Below are positions 28,906 through 41,404 of a stretch of 64,000 nucleotides of DNA, one piece after another; the stretch's first letter is position 1, and each line of letters starts with the position of its first letter. The stretch is from Pelargonium cotyledonis (taxonomy: Eukaryota; Streptophyta; Magnoliopsida; Geraniales; Geraniaceae). The position numbers and the translations under genes were made by a program. The DNA is taken from NCBI GenBank assembly GCA_036897625.1, contig JAYMTA010000004.1, positions 1 through 64,000 on the forward strand, given 5' to 3'. Below the pieces are notes generated by a model. It was not told the origin of the DNA, did not search any database, and was given only the letters and a program-made list of their open reading frames with translations.

Positions 28906-28999
28906 ATTTTATGGAAGTTCTTCTATATAAGTGATTTCTAAAAGAATTGTACGGAAAATACATTCTATTTTAGTTATAGGTTAAGGCCAGGTTTCAAAA

Positions 29000-31900
29000 G
29001 AGGTCCCGAAGGTCTATGCAAGTAATCCTATTCTACTAAAACCTTATATTAAAATTTGCAAGCATTTCTTACTTTTTTCGATAAGATACTGACGCGAACT
29101 CTTTTCTTTGTATTATCCTTATTATATTATAACTTACCGAGACCCTTTTCATGATTTCCTTTTTAGGATAGGACCTCCCTAATAAAATAAAAACTCTTGT
29201 TGGTAGGATAAATCGCCTGTATATAGATCTAATTAATTTAAGAGTAAAAAGTGTTCCCGGCATTGCATTTTACATTCTAACAAATTTTAAAAGAAAAAAT
29301 TTATTATGATTCAAAAACTCTTTAACTTTAAAATCCTTCCAGAGTGGGCACTCGTTGTGTAATATAAACGGTATCAAAGGATTCCTATTTAGACTCATTT
29401 CATAAAGCAAATCTAGTGATAAAAGGGCACGTTGAGCAACTATTTATTAATTACTTTTCTAAACTTTTCTAGGATAATCCTGGGTATTTTTGGGTATCGA
29501 AAAGGCAATCCCTTATCTGGTGCAGGGTAAGACGTTCCCCTGATATCAAATGCTGTATCATAAATAGTAAGTTCCATTCTTTCCATTCTGGGGCAGTTAG
29601 TAATAGATAAAGTATAGGAAGGAGGAGCCCCTTTAGAATATTAGAACTATAGCTAGCTCTATTATATAGTTGAGCTCTTTTAGTAATTTACGAAGAAATA
29701 ACTATTTCCGAATCAGGATTTCTTTAAATTAAAGATTTCAATAAGGAAAGGTAAACGAGAATCTATCCAGGAGGGTTTCCTTACGAAAACGGATAGGCTA
29801 TTTTGAAAGCTTTAATATTTAATAAAAGGAACAGCTACATATAAATCTCATGGGTTGGAACAGAATGTAAAAAATAAAGTATTAACGGCCTAGCCTCTCT
29901 CTAACTGTATGAAAGAGTGAGTTCCCTGTCCTGCTGTCTGTCATCCTCGAAAAAACTCGTTTGAATTTATACTAAGCAAGAGTGCGGAATGAACAGCTCG
30001 AGAAAAAAAGGGGGGGTAGGCGCGCACTCCATAGAAGGAGAACCCTGTGTCAAAGCGAGAATTAGGCATATCTTAAAATTGATAAAGCATTCCTCATGAA
30101 ATTTACTGGCGTAAACCAGAGTCTAATTCTTTAATCTCCCAAAAACATATAAAGTATGCTTGTGATTCTTAGGACTTTATAGTAAGGGGCCCCGCCCTCA
30201 TTAGAACCTGAGGGGGTACATTGCAATGAGTTTATATTAATCAAATTTTTAGATCTAAAGGGAGTTAAATTCCCTCACTTCCTAGTTATACGTACCAGAA
30301 TAGAAAAAAGACGAGATAGAGTACTGTACAAAAAAGGGTGTCTACTTGCATAAAGTTTTAGGAATATATAATAGAGCTGAGAATATACAATACAACACAT
30401 GGTACCCCATTCCCGGAAAAGAGCTTTTTACTTTAATAATGAGAAGCTTCTGTATTTTATTAGACATGACTTTTTTTTTTTTAGATTTCTAGCTCGTTGA
30501 TTGTTCTGTGTTGTGTAGCTTTATCAGCAGGAAATAAAGCGTGTCTTTAATAGGTATGGATACAAATATGATTACTAATTCTTAGTATTTCAATTTAATA
30601 GTATGCCTCCCAAAAAGAAATGAATCAGAGTGTCGTATAAACTTGGACTTTCGTATAATACCTACAAGTAATCCTCAGTCAGTAAAATGCGTCAAAAGCA
30701 CAGGTTAGTCCGGGGTTTATCTATATATCATATCCAGATAGTAATAGTACAAGGGAGGTTCGTTGCTATTAGCTCTATAAAATAAAGTGGGGTTTTACTA
30801 AGCAATCCACAGCTAGTAACATGAATATAAAACCCCAAAAGTCCTGGCCGTACTGTCATTATAATTCTAGTATAGCTTCTTATTTTTTCCTATAGTCAAG
30901 TTAAGTATATCAAATCAATAGTATTATAACCACTCCTACAACTAACCCCCAGTAAGCCCATTCCAAGGTAAGGAAACCTAGCTTTTCTCGTTAAAAACTA
31001 ATGAAACTAAATCCTCCTTTCAATTAATTTAGAATCAAGATTTTTTTTGTAATATAGGGGTCTTAATATTTGTTATACTTTGTTATATTTTCCTTTCATT
31101 CAAGAGAAGATAAATTTGACTTTTAAAGCTAATACTTAAAAGAGCAAAACATTTTTAGCGACATTCCAGGGTATCCGCAGCATTTCCTAGAGAAAAGAAA
31201 AATTAAGGATCTTCGCCTGAATAAAGGGCTACCTATTCCATTTCAAATAAAGAGCTCAGCTCATAAGTAAGGGAAAGAAAGTACTCAGTTTTGCCCAAGA
31301 AAGAACAAATTTTAGCGGGAATTTCCTAAAAGATTTGTCTTATTAACCTATAGCTTCTATATAGAGTAAAAGAGAGGTCTAATAAGTTCTTGATACCTAT
31401 TATAGGATAAGAAAATAAAGAAAACTAAGGTTTGTTTGTCTTCTCCCACAAAACTGTTGTATCCCCTTTTTCGCGCGCTTTAACAAGGCTTTAGAGTCCC
31501 TTATACATGATTCTTCATTTTTAGAATTTTTGGAGTTTTTCAAGGAGGTTTATCAGGGCCGAATTCGTGTAGGTCTACCTGTTTCTAGATAATAAAAATT
31601 CCAAGTTTAGTGTATAGAGAAGGGGCTCCGTTTACGGGGCGGGGTTTTCCCAGAGAGCACAAGAGTCTTTCTATTTTTGCAGTCATATGTTTTTTGTAAG
31701 AAAAGCTAGTTTGTGATGCCTTATGTATGTTTCAAAGTAAGGATTTGGACTACTAAAGACCCCCTTACCTCTTTATAATATTAATAATTCTCGTTTTAAT
31801 AAGAGTTTGAAGAGTTAATCCTTCGTTTTTTTAGAATCCTTTATTTATTCCTTTAAGTTACCTTGTTTTTTAATTACTTATTAGCCTGGATTTCTATTCT

Positions 31901-32930
31901 AATCTAGATAGGGATTTCCTTATAAAACAAGGAAAGGATTCATACCTTTCACCTTAATGTATAAATAAATTTGCTTTATAAAAATATAAGGCAAGGTACA
32001 CATCTAATTCAAATAACTTACATAACCCGAGTTATAAAACTCGATTAAAAGTTAGATTTTATTAATGAGAAAGTGAGATCTAGCTCTGAAGCAGGGTATA
32101 TTTTCTAAAGAAAGTTAAGAAGGAAGTCAGTAAGCAGTGTTATGGGATTAGAGCCTTTGTCTTACTACATCCTTAAGTGCTTTGGGGGGGGGTATAGTAG
32201 GAAAAGTTGTCTTCATATTCCAGTTTCGGACAATAAGGAAGGAAGTAATAAAGTTTCCACTAAGGAAGAATCCACTAAGAGAACTCCCTAAAGTCTTTCT
32301 GGTCCAGAATTAAGCAGAGTATATCGGAATTAGAGGGGCCTTTTACAGATCAGGGTTAAACTATATATTATCTTTTTTTTTTACAACTCGCCTTAAAAAA
32401 GAGAAATACCATCAAGGTTCGAGTATCCGGTGCTTTGAGAATTACTGCTACTTTTAGTTCTCTATATAGATAGAAATTCGCTGGCGTTAGACTAGGAATG
32501 CTTCTAGTGTCCAAAACCTTATAACAATAGTAGTTAGGTTTACCTATTTTCTAAACGTAGGCTCTTATATTAATGACGGACTACATAATAACGAAGACAG
32601 TCTAGGTAACCCCAAATGAAGTTTGCTGTTTTTTAGGGTTTTGCCTCTTGTGCATAGTAATCTTTTTGCTAGCAGTTATGTAAGGGCTATGACATCCTAT
32701 AAGCTTTCTTTTCAAGCTACTATTAAGAGAAAACTCTTACAATACCCGGAAAATCTTTCGAAAAGGGAATGAGAAGAGTAGAATATCAAGAAGGACTTTA
32801 TTCCTTTTTATTTCGTTAATCAGTACAAAATTCTTTATCTTCAAAGAAGGGGTAAGTTTATCCGAGAATACAAGAAAATCTATAGCCCGTGTTTTACTCG
32901 TCTTAGTTCAGGTTTCTTTACTCTTTTCTT
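29000..32930. other. No gene recognised
   Basis: AT-rich with motif variants. No frame above 65 codons. Confidence 0.45.
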
Positions 32931-32931
32931 A

Positions 32932-33004
32932 GGGTAGCTGCTAGACTTGAACCCGCGTTTTGAGATCATGAGCCTCACGAGTTTACCAACTACTCTATTC
33001 CGCG
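32932..33004 (-). pseudogene. Second trnfM(cat) copy, probably decayed
   Basis: On the minus strand this reads as a diverged copy of the trnfM at 59.8 kb. The D-stem GAGT/ACTC and the loop CTCATGA are kept. The anticodon stem is TGAGG/TCTCA, so the outer C-G pair of the intact copy has become T-A by two matched changes. The T-stem GCGGG/CTAGC has one mismatch. The acceptor CGCGGAA no longer pairs with the downstream AGCTACC. The fault therefore lies in the 3' end, while the 5' body and about 68 nt of upstream flank stay close to the intact copy. It is most likely a pseudogene. A tRNA repaired by acceptor editing is a weaker alternative. Confidence 0.75.
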
Positions 33005-33072
33005 CAATTCCTATAATAGAAATAGGTGTACTTGTGCACTTAAAAAGGTATATTATTATATAAGCGATTACA
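33005..33072 (-). repeat. Duplicated upstream flank of trnfM copy
   Basis: Reverse-complement counterpart of the flank at 59711-59778. Similarity begins near TGTAAT..GCTTATATAA and rises towards the tRNA. Past the 3' end of the tRNA the two loci show no visible similarity, so the duplicated unit is flank plus tRNA body. Confidence 0.7.
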
Positions 33073-33765
33073 TACTTAGTTGCATTTTCTTTTTTAACTA
33101 AATAGGAGACTCCTTAGAATAGGGAAGTCCTAAACAAGATAAACCTAAATTTATGCTAATTAAAAAAGTCTATACTAAAACTTTTTCCTTCGAGGTCCAG
33201 CTCTGCATGATTTATAACTATTTATATAAAAATTTAACTAAAGTGAAACTAAGAATCTTTCGTACTTTATTCAACAAGATTCCTAAATTAGTGTCATATA
33301 AAGAAGATTTTTCTCTAGCAAACCTTCTAAAGATCCTAGTCTTTCTTCTGCCCAAGAAAAACATATACTCTTAGTTAGGTTTTCGCGTCTATCACTTTTC
33401 TATTCAAACGTGGGCCGCCTTAGTGCCGGATTATCCTCTGAATACAGGGTTTCAACTGGATTTGTCTTTCTGGTCGTACCTTTAATTAATCTAATTGTAA
33501 TATTGTTTCTTTTTTCTAATAGCCCTTGAATCCATAGGTTCTAACATATCATGCCAGTTTTCTCTAGCCTCTCATTAATAATTTGTTAAAGTTGGAATCT
33601 CCGCTCGTTCAAAGTTACATAGAAATCCCTGGGGCGAGGTGTCTACTTCTTCATTCTTATCTTCTATATAAATTATGGTATAAATACGTAAAATAGCATT
33701 ACCTTCACTGAATATTCTTGGAAGAGCTCGCTGATATCAGAAAAACGTGTTTTTTAGTCCTTTTT

Positions 33766-33836
33766 TGGTTTACCATTGAAGTGGTATAGCACCGGTTCCT
33801 GGAATCCGCAGATAAAGGTTCAAGCCAGCCGGGCTC
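33766..33836 (+). pseudogene. tRNA-like relic
   Basis: AGTGGTATAGCACC resembles a D-arm. CCGGT/ATCCG around TCCTGGA pairs at four of five positions, but position 33 would be C instead of T. AAGGTTCAAGCC is the T-loop. T-stem and acceptor do not pair. Confidence 0.4.
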
Positions 33837-34673
33837 CCCCTTTAGGATCTCATAAGTCATAGAAAATGCCAGAATAATATAGGTTAATATGAACTAGATT
33901 GTTTCGAAGTGAAAAAAGACTTTGGCCGATATACGACCAAACTAATAAAAAGTTATAAACTAAACAGGGCACCCAAGCCTCTTTTAAGAACGTCTTTTCT
34001 CAAAGAACCTGACAGAGTCTTACTTTAATTACATTGAAATTGAGGGTACATGCATGACTTCTCGAAGCCCTTTGTCCTTGTAGAATCTACGCTTTATAGT
34101 GTTACTGCGTATTTTGGTTAAAAGCTATAAATTCCTTATGTTGCTAGTTATTTCCCGTGGCCAATAGTGAAAATTATTAGGAAAGCTCGTTAACTGCTCT
34201 TCTAGTCCGTAAAGTAGTAAGGTTTAAGACCCAGTAATGAACTCCTTAGGTATTTTAATTCGGGTAATAAAGCACTCATTCAGAAGTCGGAGTAAGAGCT
34301 CCTAACAAATAGAGTACAAACAGGGAAAAAAGGCAAATTAGCCAAGGGAAACGCTAAAAGAGAGGGTTTTTCCTCATGTTATGGTATGTTTTTAAGTATC
34401 TAGGTTTAGGATAGTAAATAGAAGCGATTGCTTTTTATGGTTTATGGAAATTTTTCATTTTTAGGCATTCTAATTTATTCCAAAAATGAAGTAGAAGCTG
34501 CTTCTAAGGTAGGTCAGGGGGTTTTGCTGCTCTTGTATTCCTGTTTAAATTCTGGATAATATAAAGTATAAGAAGAGTTCTAAAGCTAAATGTAGAAGTG
34601 GGTTTTTAGTCAAAGAGGTTGGTCCTTAGTGGTGGGATAATACTATAAAGAATTTCCTGCATGTAGTTTATAC

Positions 34674-34742
34674 ATGAAGACTTTAAAGTTGGTAAAAGCA
34701 TTAGACTTTTAAGGAATAGTCGAAGGTTTAAGTCGAATACCT
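34674..34742 (+). pseudogene. trnK(ttt)-like relic
   Basis: Shows a D-arm-like AAAGTTGGTAAAAGC, the loop CTTTTAA and a T-loop-like GGTTTAAGTC at normal tRNA spacing. It resembles the lysine-like sequence at 45.25 kb. The anticodon stem and T-stem are largely unpaired, so it is read as a decayed copy. Confidence 0.45.
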
Positions 34743-35030
34743 ATAAGGAATTCTTGTATAACATACTATCTCATGAATCAAATGGAACCCTCTTAGGGCC
34801 CTCTCCTTTTTATCCCCAAGAACCCATAAGCTAGTAATCTTTATTAAATAAGGCTTACTTTTTCTAACTCCAAAAGTGAATTTTCAGTAGCAGATTTAAA
34901 TCTGGAATAAGAAGCCAATACGATTCGAGCAATCACACGGTATCAATAATTAGAATTCCTTCAGTTACGAATTGAGATTTGTTTAACTTTTTTATAGAAA
35001 AAACCTCTTCTTATAACCTCTTTAGCTATC

Positions 35031-35041
35031 AAGGAGTCCTT
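35031..35041. repeat. Near-palindromic motif AAGGAGTCCTT
   Basis: Exact copy of the 23439 motif. Surrounding sequence is unrelated, so only the short core is shared. Confidence 0.6.
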
Positions 35042-36149
35042 ATATTGCGAATCCTACTAAACTCCAAAGTTCTACTGAGAAGCCATAACCCTATTTCAAA
35101 AACCAGAGGGTGGTACTCGTTTATCAGTACCTAACAATTCGCGTAGCTTCTTTTATGTAAATATTTTTATGTTTATGTAATTTTTACCCGAATTATTTAA
35201 GAAATAGAAGATCAAAATTCTTGAAAACGGATCCATTCTTTCCTCCAAAGAAAGCCTCCCTCAAGTATATGAATATGTTCTTATTAATTAGAATTACATA
35301 AAACTCGGTTTCCACTGGATTCTAGCAGCTCCTTGTAATTATTAAAACCTTTTTAGCAGGAGTTTTAGCAAGTCCAATTAAATTAATTCTCTTGTAGGTT
35401 CGAAGGTAAACAAAATTATCCCTGAAAAAGAACCCTTATACCAAGATTAAAGAGCATTGGCATTCCTTTTTTTGTAATTAGGATTTGCAACATTACAATT
35501 TCTTACAGGAGTATGCATAGCCTAGATCAAACCTGCTTAGAAGTATTCTTTATATATCTTCCTTCAAACTAACTATACATCAAGATACCACTTACAAACT
35601 CGAGATTAGAACTTGGATTAAACTTCTCTCTTTGGAAAACCTTCTTTTGCTGAGCCCAAAGTTAAAGCAGTCTAGGGGTATAGAAGACAGCCGATAGGAA
35701 ACTCGGTAGAAGAGCTCTCTTTAAGGTATAAAATTCCAGTTTATTTACGAAGCAGCCAATGGAAAAAGGGGGAACTCTAAAATTTTTTTGAAGATTTCCG
35801 ATTTCCCGACTATATTAATTAAATGCAAAAAGTAGGCAAGTGGTAGATTCTTGGATTGGATACGTAAGAGACCCTATTAAATCGTGGGTTGTGTTTATGC
35901 CCTTGAATTGTCCTTCTTTCTCTTGTTAAACATTAAAGATTTTTCAAGCTTGGTTTTAACTGGGACCCCTGATAAGGAAAGAGGGATAATTAATTTATTA
36001 AAATATATTATTCGTAGTACCTAGAATGTGTTGTACAGACTCCTGATGTAGAGGGTCTCCTTATATATATTAGACTTTTATGTACTTAATTTAGCGGAGT
36101 ATTTTTAATCTATTATTTGTAAAACAGCTCTTACAAAAAATCCCTAAAA

Positions 36150-36205
36150 GATAACAGGGTTCGAACTAGCATCGGATCATCAATGAAACGCGAGAAATAG
36201 ATTCT
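36150..36205 (-). pseudogene. tRNA-like fragment (T-arm)
   Basis: The minus strand contains GCTAGTTCGAACCCTG, a T-arm-like block. Upstream ATTGATGATCCGATG could be the variable region, but no D-arm is evident. Confidence 0.28.
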
Positions 36206-37106
36206 GTTTGGGGATCCTTTTTAAAACCTCCATTACAGAGTTTTTTTATAGAAGTCTTTTCTGTTATTATAGGAAATTTAGTCGGGCGGTTTATTCTCAT
36301 ATTAAGCGGGAAACTAGTTCGATTTCGAAGAATAAAAAAGGGCAGAAGTATGTGGGTTCTTTATAGTTTTTAGGCCGGTAAAGGGTTTAAATTATGATTT
36401 TGTAATATCTGTTATGCTTCGAACAGTTTCCAAAAAGTTTAAAAGTGTAGAATCCCTACTTGTTGCAATAAACTAAGCGGATCCACCTATAAAGATTTTT
36501 TTAGTAAGACTTTTTGAAGTGGATACTGTAAAAAAAAGTGCTTTTTTAGGCAACAAGAGTAATGGGAAGCTAATCAAAAAATAGTTAACTTAATTCAATA
36601 TTATATGATAAGAATAATAGTGTAATATCCTAATAAGACAGAAGAAAAGAAAAATAAAGTAATATTCTTCACGGGATCCAGTCCAGTACACAATACCTTA
36701 AAATAGTTACTAAAAAAATTATTTTGGATAAAGAACTTATAAAAGCGTAATTTAAGGAGTAATATAATATGCTGTCCTTTTTCAGTTTATCTATGACGCC
36801 GTAGGGAATTTCAAACCTTGGGGAGGTTCCTTTTATAGATCTTTTAAGGGCGCCCTTTACTTTTACTATAATTATGGGCTATCTAGTTAAAATTAGTAGA
36901 TTCGAAACCCTAGATCCCAGGCTCTACTCTGAATTCTACGACTCTGTATAAGCGCACTGGCCTTTCTTTTTCCGGTTTTGAATCCTGAACGGACCAATCT
37001 TGTTGGTTAACTTATAATTCCCGAAAGGCCCCATATATTTCTTTTATCGGTGGTCTTAATTCTTGCATCTTGGGTCCTTTCACAAGGTATTTCCCGGCTT
37101 TATTTA

Positions 37107-37769
37107 TTAAAAGCAACTCAGCTCTCGAGCAGCCTTGGAATGTTTAACTTTATACTTACTAGATGCAGTTCCGGTTCCATATCTATACCCTTTTTTTCTT
37201 ATTTGTTGTAGTTCAGTACGATTACTCTTCAGGGTGGGGTTGATATAGGAATCCGTGTTCCTCTTTTGAAGGAGTTGATTAAGGATCCCCCTAATTCCAT
37301 AAACTATTGTACACCAAATATACACCGGAAACGGGTATTCTATCATTAATTGCTAGCCAGTAAAACTACCAAAAGTTTCGAGATTCTTAAATTTGTAAGG
37401 CTGAAAAGATATAACCTAAATTACTCTTTTTCCATGATTAAGGTACACATTGGAGTCCATAGTAATTAGCTCCTAAACACTAAAATCCCGAATCGGGTAA
37501 GAGCTGACCCCCAGTCTCTTGGGATAAAAAGCGAGTGCCTTCCAAACGACTTGATATCTCTTTCTTACCAGTAGTAAGAAGTACTTTGCGGAACTCTTAT
37601 TACTTATTAAATAAAATCCCAGGTATTTCTTATTGTTCTTAAGAACTATTACATCCTAACCTTTTTCGTCATCATCCTTCCATCGCCGAGATCTTGGCCG
37701 GCTTGCTAGTTTTCTTGGATCCTGATAATATGTTTTCTACAGAACCTAAGCCAGATGATAACATACTTC
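37107..37769 (-). other. Long frame interrupted only by TAG (221 codons)
   Basis: Read on the minus strand from just after TAA (37770-37772) to TAA at 37107-37109, this frame has no TAA or TGA but six TAG codons (plus-strand positions 37746, 37737, 37656, 37473, 37416, 37353). The last 79 codons are open from an ATG at 37346. The product would be basic, with a Lys/Arg/Asp-rich patch near residue 30, hydrophobic stretches in the middle and a C-terminus containing KKGYRYGTGTASSKYK. Local GC is above background. I recognise no family. If TAG were sense, the contexts (for example RVI-TAG-VISF) would tolerate Leu or Ala. Otherwise this is a decayed gene or chance. It lies head-to-head, 80 bp away, with the frame at 37850. 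Confidence 0.35.
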
Positions 37770-37849
37770 TTAAATTGGGTACCCGCTATACAATAAGTCA
37801 GAAACTTTACCAAAGGACTCGACTCTAAGAAGTATAAAGGGGCTTCCTC

Positions 37850-38518
37850 TTGAGCGCAAGAGTATCTAGGGGAAAGTGCGGCTTACTTGTGAATACTTTA
37901 ATAGGAGCCTCTTTTAGAAATAGATCTAAGAAAAATGCAGCAAAGTCTATAAGGAATCCCATAGTTATAGTTGAAAGAGAACCTTGTACTCTTAATTATA
38001 TTCCAAAGTATAGGGTGTTGGAAATCCTAGTGAGTTCTATTAGAAATAAAGAATTTGTGTCTGTCTACACAGTCGAGGAAATTCTCAAACAGGATAATAA
38101 AGGACTGGTTTTGTATTGCGCGTACCCCCTTACCTCTTACCTCTTCCCGAAGTTAGTAATACAGGTAAGCTAGAGATCCACTGGAGCAACCCGGGATACT
38201 CTAAATAAGTATAAGACAGTAGGTTACAGAGGTACACTAGCTACGGTGAACTCTAAGGCAGGGAGTAGAGGGGCTTATAAGAAGAATAAGACTGCCTACA
38301 AGAGGACCTATAAGATAAGGTCCAGGTTGCAAGAAGAGGAATACTTACTATATTGCTTACTATCTTGTGTGAAGAGTAAGATCTTAGCTCCAGATACAGG
38401 CTGCAAAAAAAAGATAAGGCGGGTGTTCACGTTTGTGAAAGAAAGGATTCTAATTGCAGCCAGGGGCCACGGGCTTTTGCAGTCAATGAGTTTCCTAGGA
38501 TGCTTTTTTAGAGAGTAA
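37850..38518 (+). other. Long frame with a single TAG (223 codons)
   Basis: From TTG at 37850 (TAA lies five codons upstream) to TAA at 38516-38518 the frame has one internal stop, TAG at 38171-38173. The first part (107 codons) begins LSARVSRGKCGLLVNTL. After the TAG it continues in the same frame into a Lys/Arg/Tyr-rich stretch (NSKAGSRGAYKKNKTAYKRT) and ends GLLQSMSFLGCFFRE. Purine bias and GC are higher than in surrounding DNA. The basic composition would suit a ribosomal protein, but no family is recognised. The near-palindrome AAGGGGCTTCCTCTT sits directly at the start. It could be a gene using TAG as sense, a gene with one disabling stop, or a chance frame. Confidence 0.4.
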
Positions 38519-38524
38519 TCCCTC

Positions 38525-41390
38525 TTATTTCATATAATGGATAGGATAGAGGGAATCCTTAGTTTGTAAAATACCAAAGTTGTACTCTAACTTAAACTGG
38601 ATGCTTCTAATCTTGCTTACTTCTGTACTAGGATTATAAGTAAATTAAATAGGCTTCTATTAAGTGTAAACTGTGGAGTTTATATATAATAGGATGCCTA
38701 GAATACAAGTTTTAAGTAATTGTATCTGAAAATATCTATTATTTTAGTCGATTGTAGAGTATCCGGAAGCTTTGGTCTATAGAAAGGGGGCGAGAGTTAA
38801 TATAATAATGTTAAATATCCTTAGTTATATTCCTTTTTTGAAAGACTTATATCTAGGTCAAGCACCCTTAGTAAGATTTGCTTTCTAGATAAGGAAGAAG
38901 TAATTATATAGAATAAATAGAAGTATACTCAGATCAAGACTTCAAAAGTACCCCTTCTTACAAAGTTAATCTACATTACTGTCCTCTCTTTTTATACTAA
39001 AGAAGTACTTTCTCATATCTCCACACTAAGTATTTACAATTTTATATTACTATAACAAAGTAAGAAAAGATAACAAAGTAAGAAAAGATTATATAGAGCA
39101 GGGATTTTTTGTCCATAGCCAAACCCCCTTGTATTAAAAAATAAAAAGCTTTATGCTATAGAGCCTTGAGACACGAGTTTAGAAGGCAGTCTTTATCTTT
39201 TTATAAGCGTTCCTCAGAGACTTCTTTAATTTAACATGGCATTGAGTTGTCCAGTGCCTATTAAGGTATATTTCCTACATTTAGACTTAAGGTTACACTT
39301 ACGAAAATTATAAAACTTAAATTCCATTTAGAAAAATGTCACTAACTAACTTCGTTAACTGGAAAAGGAAGATAATAGACTTTACTCAGTTCTATTAGCT
39401 GAAACTTTTTCTTACTTACTAGTCTAGGAGCTTTATCCAGAGAAACTTATTTGCCAAGGAATCTCTAAACCTATCAAATTCTCATCATTGCTTTAGTTCA
39501 TTATGGAAAGACTGCAATTTCTTAAGCTTTACAGTTTTTATTTCATCCTACATAGGGAAACAGAGGAACACAAGATCTTGCCTTAAGACTTGTATTCTGG
39601 AGCTACTTTTCCTAGTAAGAGATAGCCTGTTATTAAAAAGAACACTTCCTTAGTTAATAAGTTTATGAGTTTTCCTTAACTAGAAAAAAGAATTTTCCCT
39701 AAGGGTTTTTTAGTACCAATTCCTAACTCTACTAAACGAGAGTACTAACAACCAACAACTCAAAAAGTATAAGCAACATAAAAGACAGAGAATTCTCTTT
39801 CTATTATAGGATCTTTTCTTGTTCTGATTGACTTTAATGAATTTCCGTTACCCTTTTTCCCCTTAAACTTTCTAAGACTTGAAACCCTTCCTTTGGTATA
39901 TCCCAGATTAGCTCCTAAAGACTCTTTACTAGAATTTCTTAAATACAAACCTCGAAATAGGAACTTAGAACGCTCTCAAATTTGTCTATTTTAAAAGCTT
40001 TCTTTTCTTATAGAAAGAAGTAGAAGTCTTAGTGTTAGTAAGTTCCTCGATAGTATAGTACAAGTTCTAGATAGTTTAGGACATAATGATTTGGTTGAGA
40101 GTGGGGTCAAGACAAGGTGAGCTCTACTCTATACTCTACTTGATAAGGGTAAAGGTCTATGTTTTAGCAGTCCATTCATACGTTATGTTATATACAAATT
40201 GCCTTGTTCTTACCTGTTCTTATAGATTGAGAGATTCTTCATTTCAAGTTAAGCTTAGTCGGGTTGAACTGAACTAACAAAAGTATTCTAAACTGCTCTC
40301 TGCTATACGATAAATATTCCTAATCTCTCTGGGGCCTTGTCAACCTTCTGGATTGCTTATAACTCTATTTGGAGTAGATAAAACTGTTTTAATAGAATTA
40401 AAGAGCTAAAACACTACTCTAGTTCAGTAATTATGTACTTTTTTTATTTAGAATTGCATAGATACACATACCGCCGAATTCTAAAAAAAATTATTAAAAA
40501 GCATTGTTTCCATACACAAATTCATAAATGGAATAACCTACTTACTACTTATTGAATTTCCTATTCTAAATCGGAGTAAAAATATACCAGCAATAAAAAC
40601 TTAATCTACTCTTTTTCGAAGAGGAGCTTCTTTTATGCCCGAAATACTAGGAAAGACTCTCTATTTACAATAACGGAGGTAGACAAAAATTGCTAGAATA
40701 CATAGAAAGAGACTACATTACAACAAGGAAAGGACCCCAGCTTTTGCTCGTTTATTTTCGTATGTTTACAGAATGTATTTGAATCGATAAGTCAATGAGG
40801 ATCTGACACTCAATTAAATTACTTTATCTTCATATTTATAAAAAATACCGGGGAATTTCAAATACTAAGGATAGATTACTTCGGATACAGCTGGATACCT
40901 TATATTATTTCCTAGTATTGGCTTGCCAAGGAGGCTTCTTTAGTCATATTTCTACAAAAATTTCTACTGTAATTCTAATTCTTTGAGGGCTATTTTATTT
41001 TTATATCCATTTAGTTTACCTGTATAAGCGGGGAGTCTAGGACTTAGTTATCTATTACTATTCTAGTTCCTTTATAGTACTAGTCCTTATATTCTACAGT
41101 AGTAGTTATAGGTAGTATAGTACAGTTCTTTGTTAGAGTCTTTTGGTAATGTATACTTATTCTAATTGTATTATACATATTCTATTACTTGTTAAGGATA
41201 AGACCTCCTTTGTACTGATATATAGAGGAGACAGAACCTTGTAGAGATTAGAAAACTGTATTGTACCCAACTGTAGCATAGCGAGGGAGGGAAATGCAAG
41301 AAGTATACATGATAGAACAAAGAGACTTTTATATCCAATAACTGCCTACTTTGCTTCTTAACCCCCTAGACTTTTTCTTTAGAGCCTTTA
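38525..41390. other. No clear gene; short basic frame at 39760-39948
   Basis: The minus-strand frame at 39760-39948 (62 codons, YTKGRVSSLRKFKGKKGNGN) is basic like the nearby blocks but too short to call. Around 40050-41110 the sequence is rich in TAGT and GTATAGTACA words. Confidence 0.35.
39052..39087. repeat. Tandem repeat, 2 x 18 bp
   Basis: ATAACAAAGTAAGAAAAG occurs twice in direct succession without differences. Confidence 0.85.
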
Positions 41391-41404
41391 ACCCGCACTG
41401 ACTT

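Noticed and set aside
35840-35910. Leu-tRNA-like AGGCAAGTGGTAGATTC with GTGGGTTGTG
   Set aside because: The T-loop is wrong and no stem beyond chance pairs.
37500-37565. Minus-strand tRNA-like pattern (CTCGCTTTTTATCCC with GGGGGTCAG)
   Set aside because: No D-stem or T-stem pairs and it lies inside the 221-codon frame. Resemblance is too loose.
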